A stretch of DNA of 64,000 nucleotides from Liquidambar formosana (GCA_039720395.1 CM077831.1:7242333-7306332), one strand, 5' to 3'; positions 11,771 through 23,892 are shown, counted from the stretch's first letter. A program made the numbers and translations. Notes: a model not told the origin generated them from the letters alone.

Positions 11771-11780
11771 AGTGGGAGAT
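11771..11780 (+). promoter_or_regulatory. Polypurine tract of N1
   Basis: AGTGGGAGAT lies directly before the 3' LTR. The same tract precedes the N2 3' LTR (31768-31777). It is the expected plus-strand primer of copia elements. Confidence 0.75.
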
Positions 11781-13430
11781 TGTTAGGATTATGCCCTAGA
11801 GCCAATCATAGAGATGATTGCTTAGGGATTAAGAACAATCATTTGATTTCATTTATGTATGTCACATTTATTATTGATTTAATAAAATGGGCTTATTCTA
11901 ATATGTTTATATGCATCATTTATATTTACATAATATGTCCATGGAGTTAGAGTTGAGAATATGGAATTACAAAGAGTTGTAATTTTGAGACTATAGATAT
12001 ATCTCTGTACTAAACTCCTAAAGCATTCCTAGTTGAAGGTTCACTATGATGGACAGTAATGAACCATAGGACTAGCACTTGTTAGGTTGACTCTATAGGA
12101 GGATAGCTAGTCTTAAGCTATTTGTGTGGAGACACTACAACCAACAAGTGGGTGGCTATTACGAGAATAGGTACACTGAATGTGACCAAAGATATGAGAT
12201 AAACTGAATGGAGTTTTATCCTGCCTGTCAATCCGTTTCTCATTGTTATAGTGGTACAAGTAATCCTTAGACCTGAGACACCATAGTTGCCTTATGCATG
12301 TAGCTTTAGAAGTTTGATAACACTAAGTGCAGATCCTATTCAGGGGTCTGCAAAGGTGTTCATTGGCCCTACTGCTATGTGTATGAAGGCATGTGAGTGA
12401 TCAACAAGGGATCCATCACACTCAGGAAAAAGAGAGAGAATGTCTTATATAGTATTCATAATATAACTCATTAAATCCATGGCCATGGTAGGATGAATAT
12501 GAAAAGAGTTTCACGAGTTCATCAATGAGTTGATATCTATGAATGAGTATAAAGTAATTGAACTAGGGACTTGACAGACTTCCATATCCTATTAGTTCAA
12601 TTGGAGACATTGTGTTGAAGGAGGGATGCAATTGTAACCTATAAACTATAACAAAAGGGTTCTTTGTAAATGACTATTCACCTCATTAAGGACCACACTA
12701 TGAGCCATATGCTAGGTGTTACTCATGGTTAGTAGAAGCCCTAATTGATATCTGTGAGTTATAATCAATTAAGGAATTGGAAGGAGTTCCAATTAGACCC
12801 TAAATGGAAAGAGTTCCATTGTGCACACCTCGTGCTATTCCTACTACTTGATGATGTGAACCCAATGGGTCACACACTCATCATGCAAGATGAGCGTTAG
12901 AGTATATGAGAGAAAGGGTATGAGTGCATAAAGAATAGTTCTTTGAGTCTATTTATATTTGATATAATTTATAGGGGTTATTGTGCAATTTAGAGAAATT
13001 GCATAAAACCCTAATAGGGTTTCCCCCTACGGCCAGCCCCCTTAGTGTGGACTATATAAGTCACACTATGATGTGTGACATCATCATAAGTTGAACTCCC
13101 CAAGGGCTGGCCAGAATTTCCAGCCTCCCTCTCTCTCTCTCCTCTCTTCTCCTACACTAGCAACAACAAGGAAAAGGAGGAAAGGACTTGAAGCTCTAGC
13201 TAGGTGTGGATACCGTTAGAGGCAACACACTTGGGCTGCTCATTCACCACTGTCCAAAGTCGAAGCTTGGAACAAAACGGAGAAGACAAAAATTCTGTAA
13301 GTGTTCTAACCCTCTTCGTAGTTAGGGTTTGATTTTGTGTTATGCATAGTTAGATTCATGGGATTGGGAATCACAGGAAAAATTTTTATATTCCGCACTT
13401 CGATTTTTCCCTCTAGTTCGATTCCCAACA
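11781..13430 (+). repeat. 3' LTR of N1 (1650 bp)
   Basis: Starts TGTTAGGATTATGCCC, ends TCGATTCCCAACA. It has a TATA box (TATATAAG) at 13053-13060 and a CT microsatellite near 13128. It belongs to the same LTR family as 23741, 31778, 35559, 59365 and 59982 (plus strand) and 13546, 19195, 37250 and 38488 (minus strand). It is followed by M1 leader sequence, not by a primer site, which confirms it is the right end of N1. Confidence 0.9.
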
Positions 13431-15241
13431 AGGGAAACCATTCTAATGCATGAACATAAATTCCAGATTTATTAACCAATCAATTTACCATAAATTGCAG
13501 CCCATATGCAGTTTGTATTAGGCATAATCATGGCTCTGATACCACTGTTAGGAATCTAACTAGGGAGGAAAACAACAAAGGCGGAATTAAAATTTTCCTA
13601 CAATTCCTAAACCCATGAATCCGATTATGCATAATACAAAAACATAAACCCTAACTACCAAGAGAGTTGGGATTACTTACAGTTGATTAATGTCTTCTCC
13701 TTTATGCTCCAAGCTTTGTCTTCTCCTTTTTGCTCCAAGCTTTGTCTCTGGACAATGGTGAATGAGCAGCCCAAGTGTGCTGCCTCCAACGGTATCCACA
13801 CCTAGCTAGAGCTTGATGTCCTTTCTTTCTTTCCCTTGTTGATGCTAGAGTAGGAGAAGAGAGGAGAGAGAGAGAGAGGTGAAATTTTCGGCCAGCTCTT
13901 GGGAGCCTCCAAGAGTGCTTCAAGTGATGATGTCATCACATCATAAAAGGCTATTTAAAGCCTCCTCCTAGGGCCGGCCAAGGGGCGATTCCAAACCCCA
14001 ATGGGTTTTGTGTAATTACTCCTAATTACACAATAACCCCTCTAATTTGTATCATATACAAACTAAGCCCTTAAAGAACTATTCTTTATTCACTTATACC
14101 CTTTCTCTCATAGACAATCAAGCTCTCTTCGAATAATCAGTGTGTGACCCATTGGGTTCACATCATCAAGTAGTAGGGATAGCACATGTCGTGCATAATG
14201 GAACACTTTCCATTAAGGGTCTAATTGGAACTCCTTCCAATTCCCTAATTGATTATATCTCATTTATATCAATTAGGGCTTCTACTAACCATGAGTAACA
14301 CCTAGCATATGGCTCATGGTGTGGTCCTTAATGAGGTGAATAGTCATTTACAAAGAACCCTTCTGTTGTAGTTTATAGGTTACAATTCCATCCTTCCATC
14401 AACACAATGTCTCCAATTGAACTAATAGGACATGGAAGTCTATTAAGTCCCTAGTTCAATTACTTTATACTCATTCATTAATATCAACTCATGATGAACT
14501 TATGGAAACTCCTTTCCATATTCATTCTACCATGGGCCCATGGATTTCATGAGTTATATTCAATGAATGCTATATGAGACATTCTACTCCCTTTTTCCTG
14601 AGAATGATGGATTCCTTATTGATCACTCACATGCCTTCACACACATAGCAGTAGGGCCAATAAACACCCTTACAGAGCCCTGAATAGGATCTGCATTTAG
14701 TGTTATCAAACTTCTAAAGCTACATGCATAAGACAACCATGGTGTCTCAGGTCTAAAGATTACTTGTACCACTATAACAATGAAAAACTGATTGACAGGC
14801 AGGTTAAAACTCCATTCAGTTTATGTCATATCTTTGGTCACATTCAGTGTACCTATTCTTATAATAGGCACCCACTTATTGGTTGTAGTGTCTCCACACA
14901 AATAGCTTGAGACTAGCTATCCTCCTATAGAGTCAACCTAACAAGTGCTAGTCCTATGGTTCATTATTGTCCATCATATTGAACCTTCAACTAGGAATGA
15001 TTTAGGAGTTTAGTACAGAGATATATTTACAGTCTCAAAATTACAACCCTTTGTAATTTCATATTCTCAACTGTAACTCCATGGACATATTATGTAAATA
15101 TAAATGATGCATATAAACATAATAGAATAAGCCCTTTTATTAAATCAATAATAAATGTGACATGCATAAATGAAATCAATTGATTGTTCCTAATCCCTAA
15201 ACAATCATCTCTATGATTGGCTCTAAGGCATAATCCTAACA
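13431..15241 (-). mobile_element. Minus-strand copia element M1: leader start and 5' LTR
   Basis: Read on the minus strand: the LTR occupies 15241 down to 13546 (1696 bp), then a primer site at 13544-13532, then about 100 bases of leader to 13431 where N1 is inserted. The LTR runs, in minus sense, from TGTTAGGATTATGCC to AGATTCCTAACA. The final G-to-A type change marks ageing. It is inserted next to the purine tract of Tat element T2. The rest of M1 lies left of the window. Confidence 0.85.
13532..13544 (-). promoter_or_regulatory. Primer binding site of M1 (iMet tRNA type)
   Basis: The plus strand reads GGCTCTGATACCA, the reverse complement of TGGTATCAGAGCC. This is the standard copia primer site, complementary to the 3' end of initiator methionine tRNA. 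Confidence 0.9.
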
Positions 15242-15888
15242 AACTCCACCAATGAGGGGCATCTGTAGACACCCCATTTTCATCCCCATGAGATCATGAT
15301 AGCATTTGGCTAGGTTTAGAAGCATTTAGGAGTACCTAAGCCTTAAAGGACACATTTGCCCTTTTAAGCCTTAGGAGAATAGGTCATCATTGCATGCATA
15401 TTTTTGTCTCTTTGTTGAGTCCCATCACTTGCATTTAGTTTTTAGGATCATTTTGCATATGTGTGTCAAATTTGGTTCAAATCCATCTAGGTTTGGATAG
15501 TCAATTAGAACTTTTGCGACTTGAAGGGCAATTTCGTCTTTTACTTCGTATATTTTCCAATTGACTTCCAAATTTGTTCTAGAGTGTTCCATTGACCTTA
15601 GAATGATGAAATGAGTCCAATTTAAGAGCCAATTTAATTTATTGATAGGTTTTGGATTGGTTCACCACATTACCCTAATTAACCTTTTTTCAGGTAATCG
15701 CCTCATGAAAACCAAGCCACCTAACCGTGGTCAGGGATTTTTGGTTCAAGAATATTCTAGGCTTATTCTACATTGAATCCTTGAAATTTTGGCTTTTGAA
15801 TCACTCAAATTGGAGTTAAAATGAAGAATTTGTGTCCGTTTGAAGTTTGGAGTCCGTACCGAGTCAGAATTCCAAAATTTTTGGATTC

Positions 15889-15971
15889 CTCTCGGGTGAC
15901 CGGTTCACCCAACGGGTCCAACCGGTTGGGCCAACCGGTCCAACTGGTTCACGCAACCGGTCACCCGAGAG
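15889..15971. repeat. 17-bp-arm inverted repeat rich in ACCGGTT
   Basis: The left arm CTCTCGGGTGACCGGTT (15889-15905) pairs perfectly with the right arm AACCGGTCACCCGAGAG (15955-15971). The 49-base loop contains further AACCGGTT-like palindromes, so a second internal stem is possible. It lies about 200-280 bp upstream of the T2 TATA box. Confidence 0.9.
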
Positions 15972-16166
15972 CCCCGTCCTAACTTGTCTCTTTTTGCATT
16001 TTTTACGGAATGGGACTCTATCACTCCGAATTTCAGCCCTCCAAAGGACTTCTAAGCCTATTGGGAGGTGGTTTTGAGTTGTTTAACATCCATGGGATTT
16101 AATCACAGCCCTAGATTGGTTTTATGGTGAATTAATCCCAACCATTGGTTTATATGGTTGGTTGGT

Positions 16167-16174
16167 TATAAATA
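16167..16174 (+). promoter_or_regulatory. TATA box of T2 LTR
   Basis: TATAAATA followed by GAGGC. It occupies the same relative place as TATAAATA in the complete Tat element LTRs (42967 and 57290). Confidence 0.6.
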
Positions 16175-18147
16175 GAGGCTCATTCATCAACATAGTGGAC
16201 TTTTTGGCTCATTTGACACTTTATATTCATAAGAGAGAGAGGGACCGCGAATTTGAACACACTCATATCACTTGGAGGAGGCTTTCTACAGCAACTTTGA
16301 AGAGGAACTAGAAGGGAACCAAGCCAAAGAGAATGAAGAACGCAGCGAAGACCTTTGCTTTATTGTAAGTCTCTTTTGCTTTCTTTTACGATTCCTTCTT
16401 CTTCTACTCCATTCTCTGCATAGTTATGGCTTAGAATTGATTTAGGAATCATATATACTCTATAGTCTAGAGTGTATATGATTAAAAAATAATGGGAATG
16501 CATGTTAGTGGATTAGGACTGCGAATTGCTTGCTGTTAGATTAGTTTCTCTATAGGATAGGGGGTGCACTTTGCACTGAAATTTTGATGGTTTGTTTGGT
16601 TTGTTTTCTCTTCATGGTTTAATTATATGCATGATTTTAAGCATCTTTAGAAGGGTGAGGTGGTGCATGGGTGCTTTTGGGAGTGTGTTTAAGTGCGCTG
16701 TGAGTTTCTTTGCATTCTTAGGTATATATTTTACTTAGGATATGTAAAGAAATCATTCATACGGAGTGGTTTCTACGTAAAATTATCTCCGGATAGTTTT
16801 ACTTAAGAAAGCTCGCCGTAAGGATGGTTATTTCACATTCTTACATAAAGTACTTACTTAAGGCCTCATGTTAGATTTTCTTTTCATGTTTAGGATTGTC
16901 ATATGATATTTTCATCATGGTAATGCCTATTTAGCATGTTTTTGATAGTTTTATGCATGTTAGGGGGTTTAGAGCATATAGGAGCATATAGGAGCATATT
17001 AGGATTTTGTTTCTCTTTTGATTTTTGTTATTTGCATGAGTTTTAGGTCATTATATGCATATTTAGTATTCTGTTCAGATTTGAATTAGGTTTCCTAATG
17101 ATTATTTGAGCATAAATATGGTTGGTTTGAGCTTAATAATTGCCCTATAGAATACATAGGGTGATTAATTGGTGTTTTCTCAATGTTTCGGGATAATTTG
17201 CATATGGTAAGTGGTTCATGGTAAGTCTTGTGTGAGTTGTTCTCTTCTCCCCCCTTGGGTTATTCTCTTTACTTTGGATTAGGAATCCTAAGCTTCCAAC
17301 TTTTATAAAATTCTATTTTACTTGGAGTTCTATTCGCTTTCGAATTCAAATCACTTTAGAGGTCTATTTGAGTTAGAATTCTATTCTTTCTCAAATACCT
17401 ATTTTCAGAAATTCCTAAGTTTTAAAACCTTTCTTAAGTTGGAAACTTAGGGTTTATAGTTCATTGTAAAGGGAATAACCCCTTCTCAATTGAACTATGT
17501 GGACCTTGATCCTTATGTCTTTGCATGTAAGGTACATAGGCGCTCATTTGATGTTCAAGTCCGCCCTAGAATACTAAGTATCCTAGGTTTTCTTTTTCTT
17601 TCTTTTTTTCTCTTTTTACCCATTTATCCATCACATATGATTGCTAGAGGAGTAGGATGGATTTATTCTCTATCTCTTTACATGCTTTCCATATCTCTCA
17701 TATTTGTTTGTGGATGTTTATTGTTTTATGGATGTCTATGGATGAATGTGGATGATTATGGATGATTCTTTACATATGCATGGTGACTAATTAGGAAATG
17801 ATTGAAATAGCCCATATAAATTCAGAGACCCATTTTGGGGCGATGTGGGTGCCTATAGGATGTTTCCTAGAACCTTCCCACATCGTAACTTAGTCTCCGA
17901 ATCCTCTCTTGTTTTCATAGACCTGCTTTTCTTTTATCGGAGTCATGTGTTCGGTTTTTAAAGGGTTTTCTTTAAAACTATTTTCGAAGGTTTTCCTTTT
18001 TTCCTTAAAAAAATGAGGTGGCGACTCCTTATTTGTTTGTTTTTGTGAACCTTTTAAAAACCATATTTTTATTAATTTAAATCTCTACAAGTCTTTTTAA
18101 AAGAAGGGTTCTCCTTCCCCCCAAATCGAAACCCATGGTTCACAATT

Positions 18148-19194
18148 GGCAACAATTCTACTCCTCGTCAATTCTCTAATTTGTATGCACTGTTGGACAA
18201 AGTTTATGAAAGATTAAAAGCAAGGGGCATCCTCAAACCTCTAGACCCAACACCTCCTCCAAATCCATTGCCTAGGTGGTACAACGAAAATGAGTACTGC
18301 CATTTCCATCAATCCAAAGGCCATAGAACAAACCGTTGTGTCCGTCTCAGACATAAAATACAAGACCTCATTGATAAGAAGATCATAGGCCCACCTACTC
18401 CTCCTAACCATCCCAATGTCACTCAAAATCCTTTGCTATCCCAAAACCCATCCCGTATTTCTAATGTCAATGCAATAGAAGATTCACCTCACTCACCTCG
18501 ACCTATTCGCCATTACACCACTTTGCCTATGAGTCTCACCAAAGTATTTCACCATTGCCAGAAAAGAGGCCTTATCACTCCTTTTCCACCTAAGCCTTCA
18601 CTCATCCCTGACCCATCATTTTGCTAATACCACAGAAAATCTGGCCATGATACCGAGGATTGCACCTTGCTAAAGAAAATAGTTTAAACTTAATTGATGA
18701 GGGAGTTCTGATAGTTCCACAGCCAAGTCCATGCGAAGTGCCTACATTGTTGCCCACCCTACATGAAGAAAACATGCAAGAAATTAATATGCTAGAATGG
18801 GCAAATCTCGAAAAGAAGCCTATAGGGAAAGAAAAGGTTGTTGAGAAGGAAATGCCAAAGAAGCAGAGTAAGCCTCGGAAGTCATTTCAGTAATAGTTGA
18901 AGGAAAAGTATGATGCCGGAGATCCTGAAGTGGATCTATTGGGGAACCTTCTAGGAAGTTTGACTTCTATGTTCTCTACACTGCACTGCCTCCAATAACC
19001 ATTCCTGTTCGTGCAACCGGATGGGGAAATCCGTGGGAATATGAGCAACCAATAGAGAAATCACCAGTCCATGCAATCGAATGGGGAAAATCATTGAAAG
19101 ATGAACAGTCGGCAGAGAAATCTCTAATACAAGAGGTAGATATGCTTAAATGGGAAGACATCATGGGTGAATCTTGTAGCGATGAAATAAATGA
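18148..19194 (+). pseudogene. Tat gag-pro fragment of T2
   Basis: The gag frame opens at about 18148 just after the LTR. It aligns with residues ~340 onward of the complete element's gag: NPLP, then NENEYC.FHQSKGH.TNRC, then VRLRHKIQDLIDKK. This C-x2-H knuckle-like motif keeps the first Cys that the complete element has lost. A CAA-to-TAA type stop at 18625-18627 interrupts it. Beyond the stop the gag frame continues with YHRKSGHDTEDC; another in-frame stop lies near 18893. Near 18957 the homology passes into the -1 frame (FDFYVLY, from 18959), which stays open to the break at 19194. A minus copia LTR cuts it off there. Confidence 0.75.
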
Positions 19195-19475
19195 TGTTGG
19201 GAATCAAACTAGAGAGGAAAAATACAAAGGCGGAATTTAAAATTTTTCCTATGATTCCCAAACCCATGAATCTTAATTATGCTTAATACAAAAAACATAA
19301 ACCTAACTACTAAGAGAGTTAGGGTACTTATAGTTGAACAAGTCTTCTCTTTTATGCTCCAAGCTTTGTCTTCTGATTGAGCAGTCCAAGTGCACTGCCT
19401 CCAATAGTATCCACACCTAGTTTGAGCAAGTTGTCCTTTCCTTCTTCTTCCTTAGGGTTGCTAGAAGTGAAGAAT
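19195..19475 (-). repeat. Minus-strand copia LTR fragment (3' end of LTR)
   Basis: The plus strand begins TGTTGGGAATCAAACTAG, the reverse complement of an LTR 3' end. It matches the start of the M1 LTR at 13546. After about 280 bp it stops abruptly and plus-strand leader sequence of element B begins. Either it belongs to the same LTR as 37250-37493, with a deletion that also removed the 5' LTR of B, or it is an unrelated fragment. Confidence 0.75.
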
Positions 19476-22400
19476 GGTTTCCCTCTCATAGCCGAACCTA
19501 GGGTTAATGAACCCTAGGTTAATTCTCCTTCTACTCCTCTTCTAAAATAAGTTTTAGAGCTGCTGGTTATTCAAGAGTTGAATAGGGATTGAGTTTGGAA
19601 AAGAGGAATAACAATTTTCATGGTAGCCATGAAAAACCGTCATTTTGTTTTGCATGCCGAAATTAGAGTTCTTATCCAAAATTTTCGAGCCATATATGGT
19701 TAGAAAGCTCTTCGAATCAGCTTTGTAACCCAAGAAACGGTTCATCGATCCGATTTTTGTAGTGAAAGTTATGAATTTTTTACTACAGGCTGTCAGGGAA
19801 GACAGTTTTGCTCGGGAATGATGCAACGGCCACAATTGTGAGTTTTTGATGGAGATCAAAGTTATGGAAATGGTTTCCACTACTTGGGTTATGTTCTAGA
19901 CATGGTAGGAAAGGGTTCCCAAGCATTCAGATGCATCATAATTGGATTATGAGTCTAGAACAGAAGGAAGAAGGAGAAGACCACCATGTTTGAATCTGGG
20001 TTTTAGAACCCTAGGGTTCTTGCTACTGTTATGATCAGATACTTCTGTAAAATTGATGAATAATCATTATAGGATGATGATATATGATGTATAGATATTA
20101 TTTAATAATCAAAGGAGTCTTGATGCATAAAGAATCAAAAAGTTTGATTTCTTGGAAGAACACAGCAGGCTGTTTTTCTGCAGAAAGTCATCAATGGAGT
20201 TTTGTTCATATCTTGAGCTAGGGAACTCCAAATTGCATGAAACCAATTTTATTAGTTTCCTAAGACATGTAGGATACTAGGAAAAATAATTTGGTAGCCT
20301 GAATTAATCATCTTGCTGGGGTTTAAATCAATTTGTGATCATGGACAGTATGCTGTCAAATTCTGGACAGCCTACTGTTCTTGAATTGTTTAGAACAATT
20401 GGGGATGATTTGATCATCCAAACCACTTCAATTAGCTTAGTAATTCATGTAGGGACATGATACAAAAGCTGGTTTTGTTGGTGGAGTCGAATTGATTAAG
20501 TTTTAGAAACTTTTGTGACCTTGGAGGTCCTCCCATGGTGGCGCCAGCAAGTGTTCTTGAAACCCTAATGTTCTTTCAAGAAGACAGCCCTCTTGGCCAC
20601 CCCACACGTGTCCATGGGCTTGGCCCACACCCTGGCTTGAGTCCCCCTTTGCTGACCATGGCCTCCCATGGCCTGGCCAAGCCATGGCAACCTTGCTAAG
20701 CCATAGCAGCCCACTATAGGTGGCGGCAGTCTTAGGGTTTCTTAGGAAACCCTAATTCCCATTAATGATTTAACCCTAATTCATTAATTGCATTAATGGA
20801 AACCCTATTTAGGCTATTAATTACCACAATTAAAGTGTTTAATGATTGGTCATTAATTGACCAATCATGGTTATTAATCATTGGGGTATTATTAATTGCA
20901 TTTATGATGTCTGGGGTTTAGGGTTTAGGAAACCCTAATTCATATTAATTAAACCCTAATTCTATTAATGCATTAATTAATAACTAAACCTAGTAATTAA
21001 TGTGTCTAACGTATGGTTAAATGATTGGTCATTAATGACCAATCATGATCATTAATGGTTTAGTAATTAATCATTGGCATTTAATAGGTTTAAGGTTTAG
21101 GGTTTTAGAAACCCTAATTAGTGCATATTAATTTGATGTAATTAATATCCTAGGTGGCATTAATTAAACCCTAATCCTAATCATTAATACCGTTTAAACC
21201 TAGGGTTTAAATGATTGGTCATTAATTGACCAATCATAAAGCATTTAATGCATTAGGGTTACAGTTTAGAGTTAATGCATTTAGGGTTTAGGGTTTTAGG
21301 AAACCCTAATGCACTAATTAATTAATAAAATGATTTTATTTAATTCTGAAATTGATTATTTAATTAATGGTGATTAATTTATAATGTTTTCAATGGTTTA
21401 AAACACAATTTAGGATTAAATTAAAATCTGGAATTTTTTAATTAAATGAAATTGTTTTGTTTAATTAAAGAGACCCTAATATTTGATATTAGAGTTTAAT
21501 TAGGGGACTTTAAATGTTTCAATTGATTTGATTAATTGAAATTAAATGTCTTAAATGTTAAGACTTAATTAATTCAGGAACTTATGCATATCTAATAAGA
21601 TTAGGACACATTAATGAGATTAATGAAAACCAATCAATAAAGTTACCATAAATGCCCATATGTCTATTGCTTACAGTTATTTCCTTTATTATGCAATGTG
21701 ATTGTATGGTTATGGATGGATGATGATTATGGACTATACACTTAAACCAATTGTGATTGGTCGTCTTATGAATGGGTTGTATTAATTTTCAAGAGTTGTT
21801 AATTTGGTTGATGTATTATTTATTTGGGGCTTGCATGCCACCTTCTTCTTCTCTCTCTCTCTATCATTCTCTTATGTACCCCACATTCCCTTTATGTATC
21901 CCTTTCTATAAATTATGTAAATGTTATGTAATCGAGAGCGCACTAAGGAGCATGGTGGACATAAAGGAGCATGGTGGAGCCCAACAAGCCTATGGTGGAA
22001 ACCATGAAGCTAATGGAGGAGATTGAAGGATTTGAAAGCTTGGAGAAGATTTTCAAGAGTGCATGCTATGTTTTGAATGAATGTTTTATGATCACCTACA
22101 CCCACCTTAGACCTTGGATTCAATTCATTGGCTTGGATTGAATCTTCTTAAAGTCCATAATCATCATAGTGGGAGCTTTTAATGAGATTAATAGAGATAG
22201 CTCCAAATCCAAAGATCGTTATATGTCACCTTATAGGGACTAATATTGATAAGTGGATTACATATATATAATGTTGTTATATATTTCTTATTTAAATGCA
22301 TGAGATGTATGTTAGATTAGTTAATTTGATGAGACCCTTAAAACCTCTCTCTTTTAATATTAAGTTGGAAATGGAGAATACATTAGGGAATGGATTCTTC

Positions 22401-22926
22401 ATTGCCTTCCATCATTATAGGATCATCTAACGTCCCTTAATGTGGGTACCTGGCTGCAGACATGTAGGAGCTACCTATATTAAAGACATTACTTGAAACT
22501 ATCACATATGTAGATATCATGGGGTGCCTAAGCTGGTATATACCAAGAAACTAACGTGTGAGGTATATATTTGGTGAAACATACCTGTGTGAATGATGGG
22601 CTTAACTTAACTAGGGAAGTATTCCAAGAAACTAACATGTGAGGAGTATGTACCCTAGAGGCAAAATGATTGGAACTTGCTTATGAAGCAATAGACAAAG
22701 AATTGTCTTCTTATTGTGGGTTAGAAGTCAAAAAACTAACATGTGAGGCTTCTAGGTCATAGTGGGACCCCAATCCCCATTAGGAATAAGATTCCCAAAT
22801 TCCATTAGAGGGTGTATGGAATTTGATAAAATAGTGGGAGGTACCATATGATTGAAGACCCGATCATTATGGATTAAAAATGAAATCTAATTCTCTATTT
22901 TAATTTTTATATGTAGTTCATTAGAA
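19476..22926 (+). other. Long leader of element B
   Basis: Homologous to the N1 and N2 leaders but clearly diverged. It keeps the CATGG/CCATG hairpin near 19620, a CTGTC/GACAG stem near 19790, GACAGTATGCTGTC near 20345, an AATTGTT/AACAATT stem near 20390 and many AAACCCTAA motifs at 20740-21310. Three ATTGGTCATT/AATGACCAAT inverted repeats lie near 20842, 21023 and 21210. I see no protein-coding frame I trust in these 3.4 kb. Confidence 0.7.
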
Positions 22927-23892
22927 ATGGCTCACCTCAACCCGTTATCCAAAATATTGGACATTAACCGTTTGACTGGACCAAATTGTCTTGATTGGCT
23001 TAGGAATCTAAAAATTGTTTTGGATTCCAAGAATCTTACCTATGCACTTCATAATCCACTTCCCATTGCTCCTGCTGAGGCTACAACTCAGCAAGAGAAA
23101 GACGCTTATCAGAAGCGCATGGACGATGACTTGAAGGCAAGATGCTATATGATGGCATTCATGAGCCCTGAGCTTCAGAAGCAACATGAGTCCATGAAAA
23201 GTGCTCGCGACATCTTTCTCCATTTACAAGAGTTGTACGGGGAGCAAAGTAGGATTGCGAAGTACAATATTGTCAAGGATCTGTTCAAGGCAAGGATGAA
23301 TGAGGGTTCATCTATGACTGATCACACCTTGAAAATGATCAACCATATCGAGCAGCTTGAAAAGCTTGATGTGATCATTGAAGCTGATATGTGTTCAGAC
23401 ATTATACTGCAGTCCCTTCCTGATTCATTTAGGCCGTTCATAATGAATTTTCATATGAACAAGCTTGAGCCCACTCTCCCCGAGCTGCACAATTTGCTCA
23501 AGATGACTGAGGAGACAATGAAGAAGGGAAAAGGTTTTTTGCTCGCATTTGATGGAGCTTCTACTTCCAAGGCCAAGGCCAAGCCTAAGGGCAAAAGCAA
23601 AGGCAAGGGTAAGAGTACCCAAGGGAAGAAGAAGAAGAACTTAAAGCCGAAGGGAGGCGTTAAGAAAGGTAATACTGACAAAGCCAAAGGAACCTATTTT
23701 CATTGCGGTAAGGATGGGCACTGGAAACATAACTGCCGAGTGTTAGGATTATGCCCTAGAGCCAATCATGGAGATGATTGTTTAGGGATTAGGAACAATC
23801 ATTTGATTTCATTTATGTATGTCACATTTATTATTGATTTAATAAAAGGGCTTATTCTATTATGTTTATATGCATCATTTATATTTACATAA
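22927..23892 (+). CDS. Ty1/copia Gag of element B, interrupted by N2
   Basis: Gag packages element RNA in cytoplasmic particles. The ATG at 22927 directly follows the leader, and the first residues (MAHLNPLSKILDINRLTGPN) are a usual copia gag start. The body has the copia gag order: LKARCYMMAFMSPELQKQ, then IVLQSLPDSF-like IILQSLPDSFRPF near residue 158. A very basic Lys-rich linker (KAKAKPKGKSKGKGK) covers about residues 213-255. The zinc knuckle near the C-terminus reads YFHCGKDGHWKHNC, in which the first Cys is Tyr, so zinc binding is probably lost. Authentic Gag ends at about residue 271 (23740), where the N2 LTR is inserted. The last ~50 residues to 23892 are LTR sequence. The frame resumes after N2 at 33439 with EYLDTLK. 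Confidence 0.9.
   Translation: MAHLNPLSKILDINRLTGPNCLDWLRNLKIVLDSKNLTYALHNPLPIAPAEATTQQEKDAYQKRMDDDLKARCYMMAFMSPELQKQHESMKSARDIFLHLQELYGEQSRIAKYNIVKDLFKARMNEGSSMTDHTLKMINHIEQLEKLDVIIEADMCSDIILQSLPDSFRPFIMNFHMNKLEPTLPELHNLLKMTEETMKKGKGFLLAFDGASTSKAKAKPKGKSKGKGKSTQGKKKKNLKPKGGVKKGNTDKAKGTYFHCGKDGHWKHNCRVLGLCPRANHGDDCLGIRNNHLISFMYVTFIIDLIKGLILLCLYASFIFT

Larger units (their letters stand above)
1..13430 (+). mobile_element. Non-autonomous Ty1/copia element N1 (3' part)
   Basis: The window opens inside this element: base 1 matches base 25572 of the complete relative N2, about 170 bases past the primer site. It then has a 3.3 kb leader, relics of gag and pol full of stops, a purine tract at 11771 and a 3' LTR at 11781-13430. 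The 5' LTR lies outside the window. It is interrupted by a foreign insert (3937-6655) and a solo LTR (9033-11674). It is inserted in the leader of minus-strand element M1, whose sequence resumes at 13431; the TSD would be AGGGA, but the left copy is outside. The coding region is decayed in the same way as in N2, so it probably moved with proteins supplied in trans. Confidence 0.85.
15264..18144 (+). repeat. LTR of T2 (2881 bp)
   Basis: Begins TGTAGACACCCC, ends TGGTTCACA. Structure matches the LTRs of the complete Tat element (TGTCACACCCC...GGGTTCACA). Shared landmarks near the 3' end are the segment around 17800-17900 (AGAGACC...GGGTGCCTATAGG...AACCTTCCCACAT) and the GGTGGCGACTCC block at 18017-18028. 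A TATA box is at 16167. No gene is seen in it; small frames such as 17490-17765 are hydrophobic noise from T-rich DNA. Confidence 0.85.
15242..19194 (+). mobile_element. Old Tat-lineage element T2: purine tract, one LTR, gag-pro fragment
   Basis: AACTCCACCAATGAGGGGC at 15242-15260 is the 3' internal end and purine tract. The LTR is 15264-18144. Immediately after it comes gag sequence, missing the leader and the first third or more of gag. One LTR therefore has 3'-internal sequence on its left and 5'-internal sequence on its right, the arrangement of a shared LTR in a tandem or recombined pair. The left side is cut by M1, the right by a minus copia LTR fragment at 19195. Confidence 0.75.

Noticed and set aside
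23741..23892. Gag-LTR fusion protein: the gag frame runs about 50 codons into the N2 LTR.
   Set aside because: The TSD CCGAG and the restored gag reading after 33438 show it is an insertion accident, not a designed fusion.
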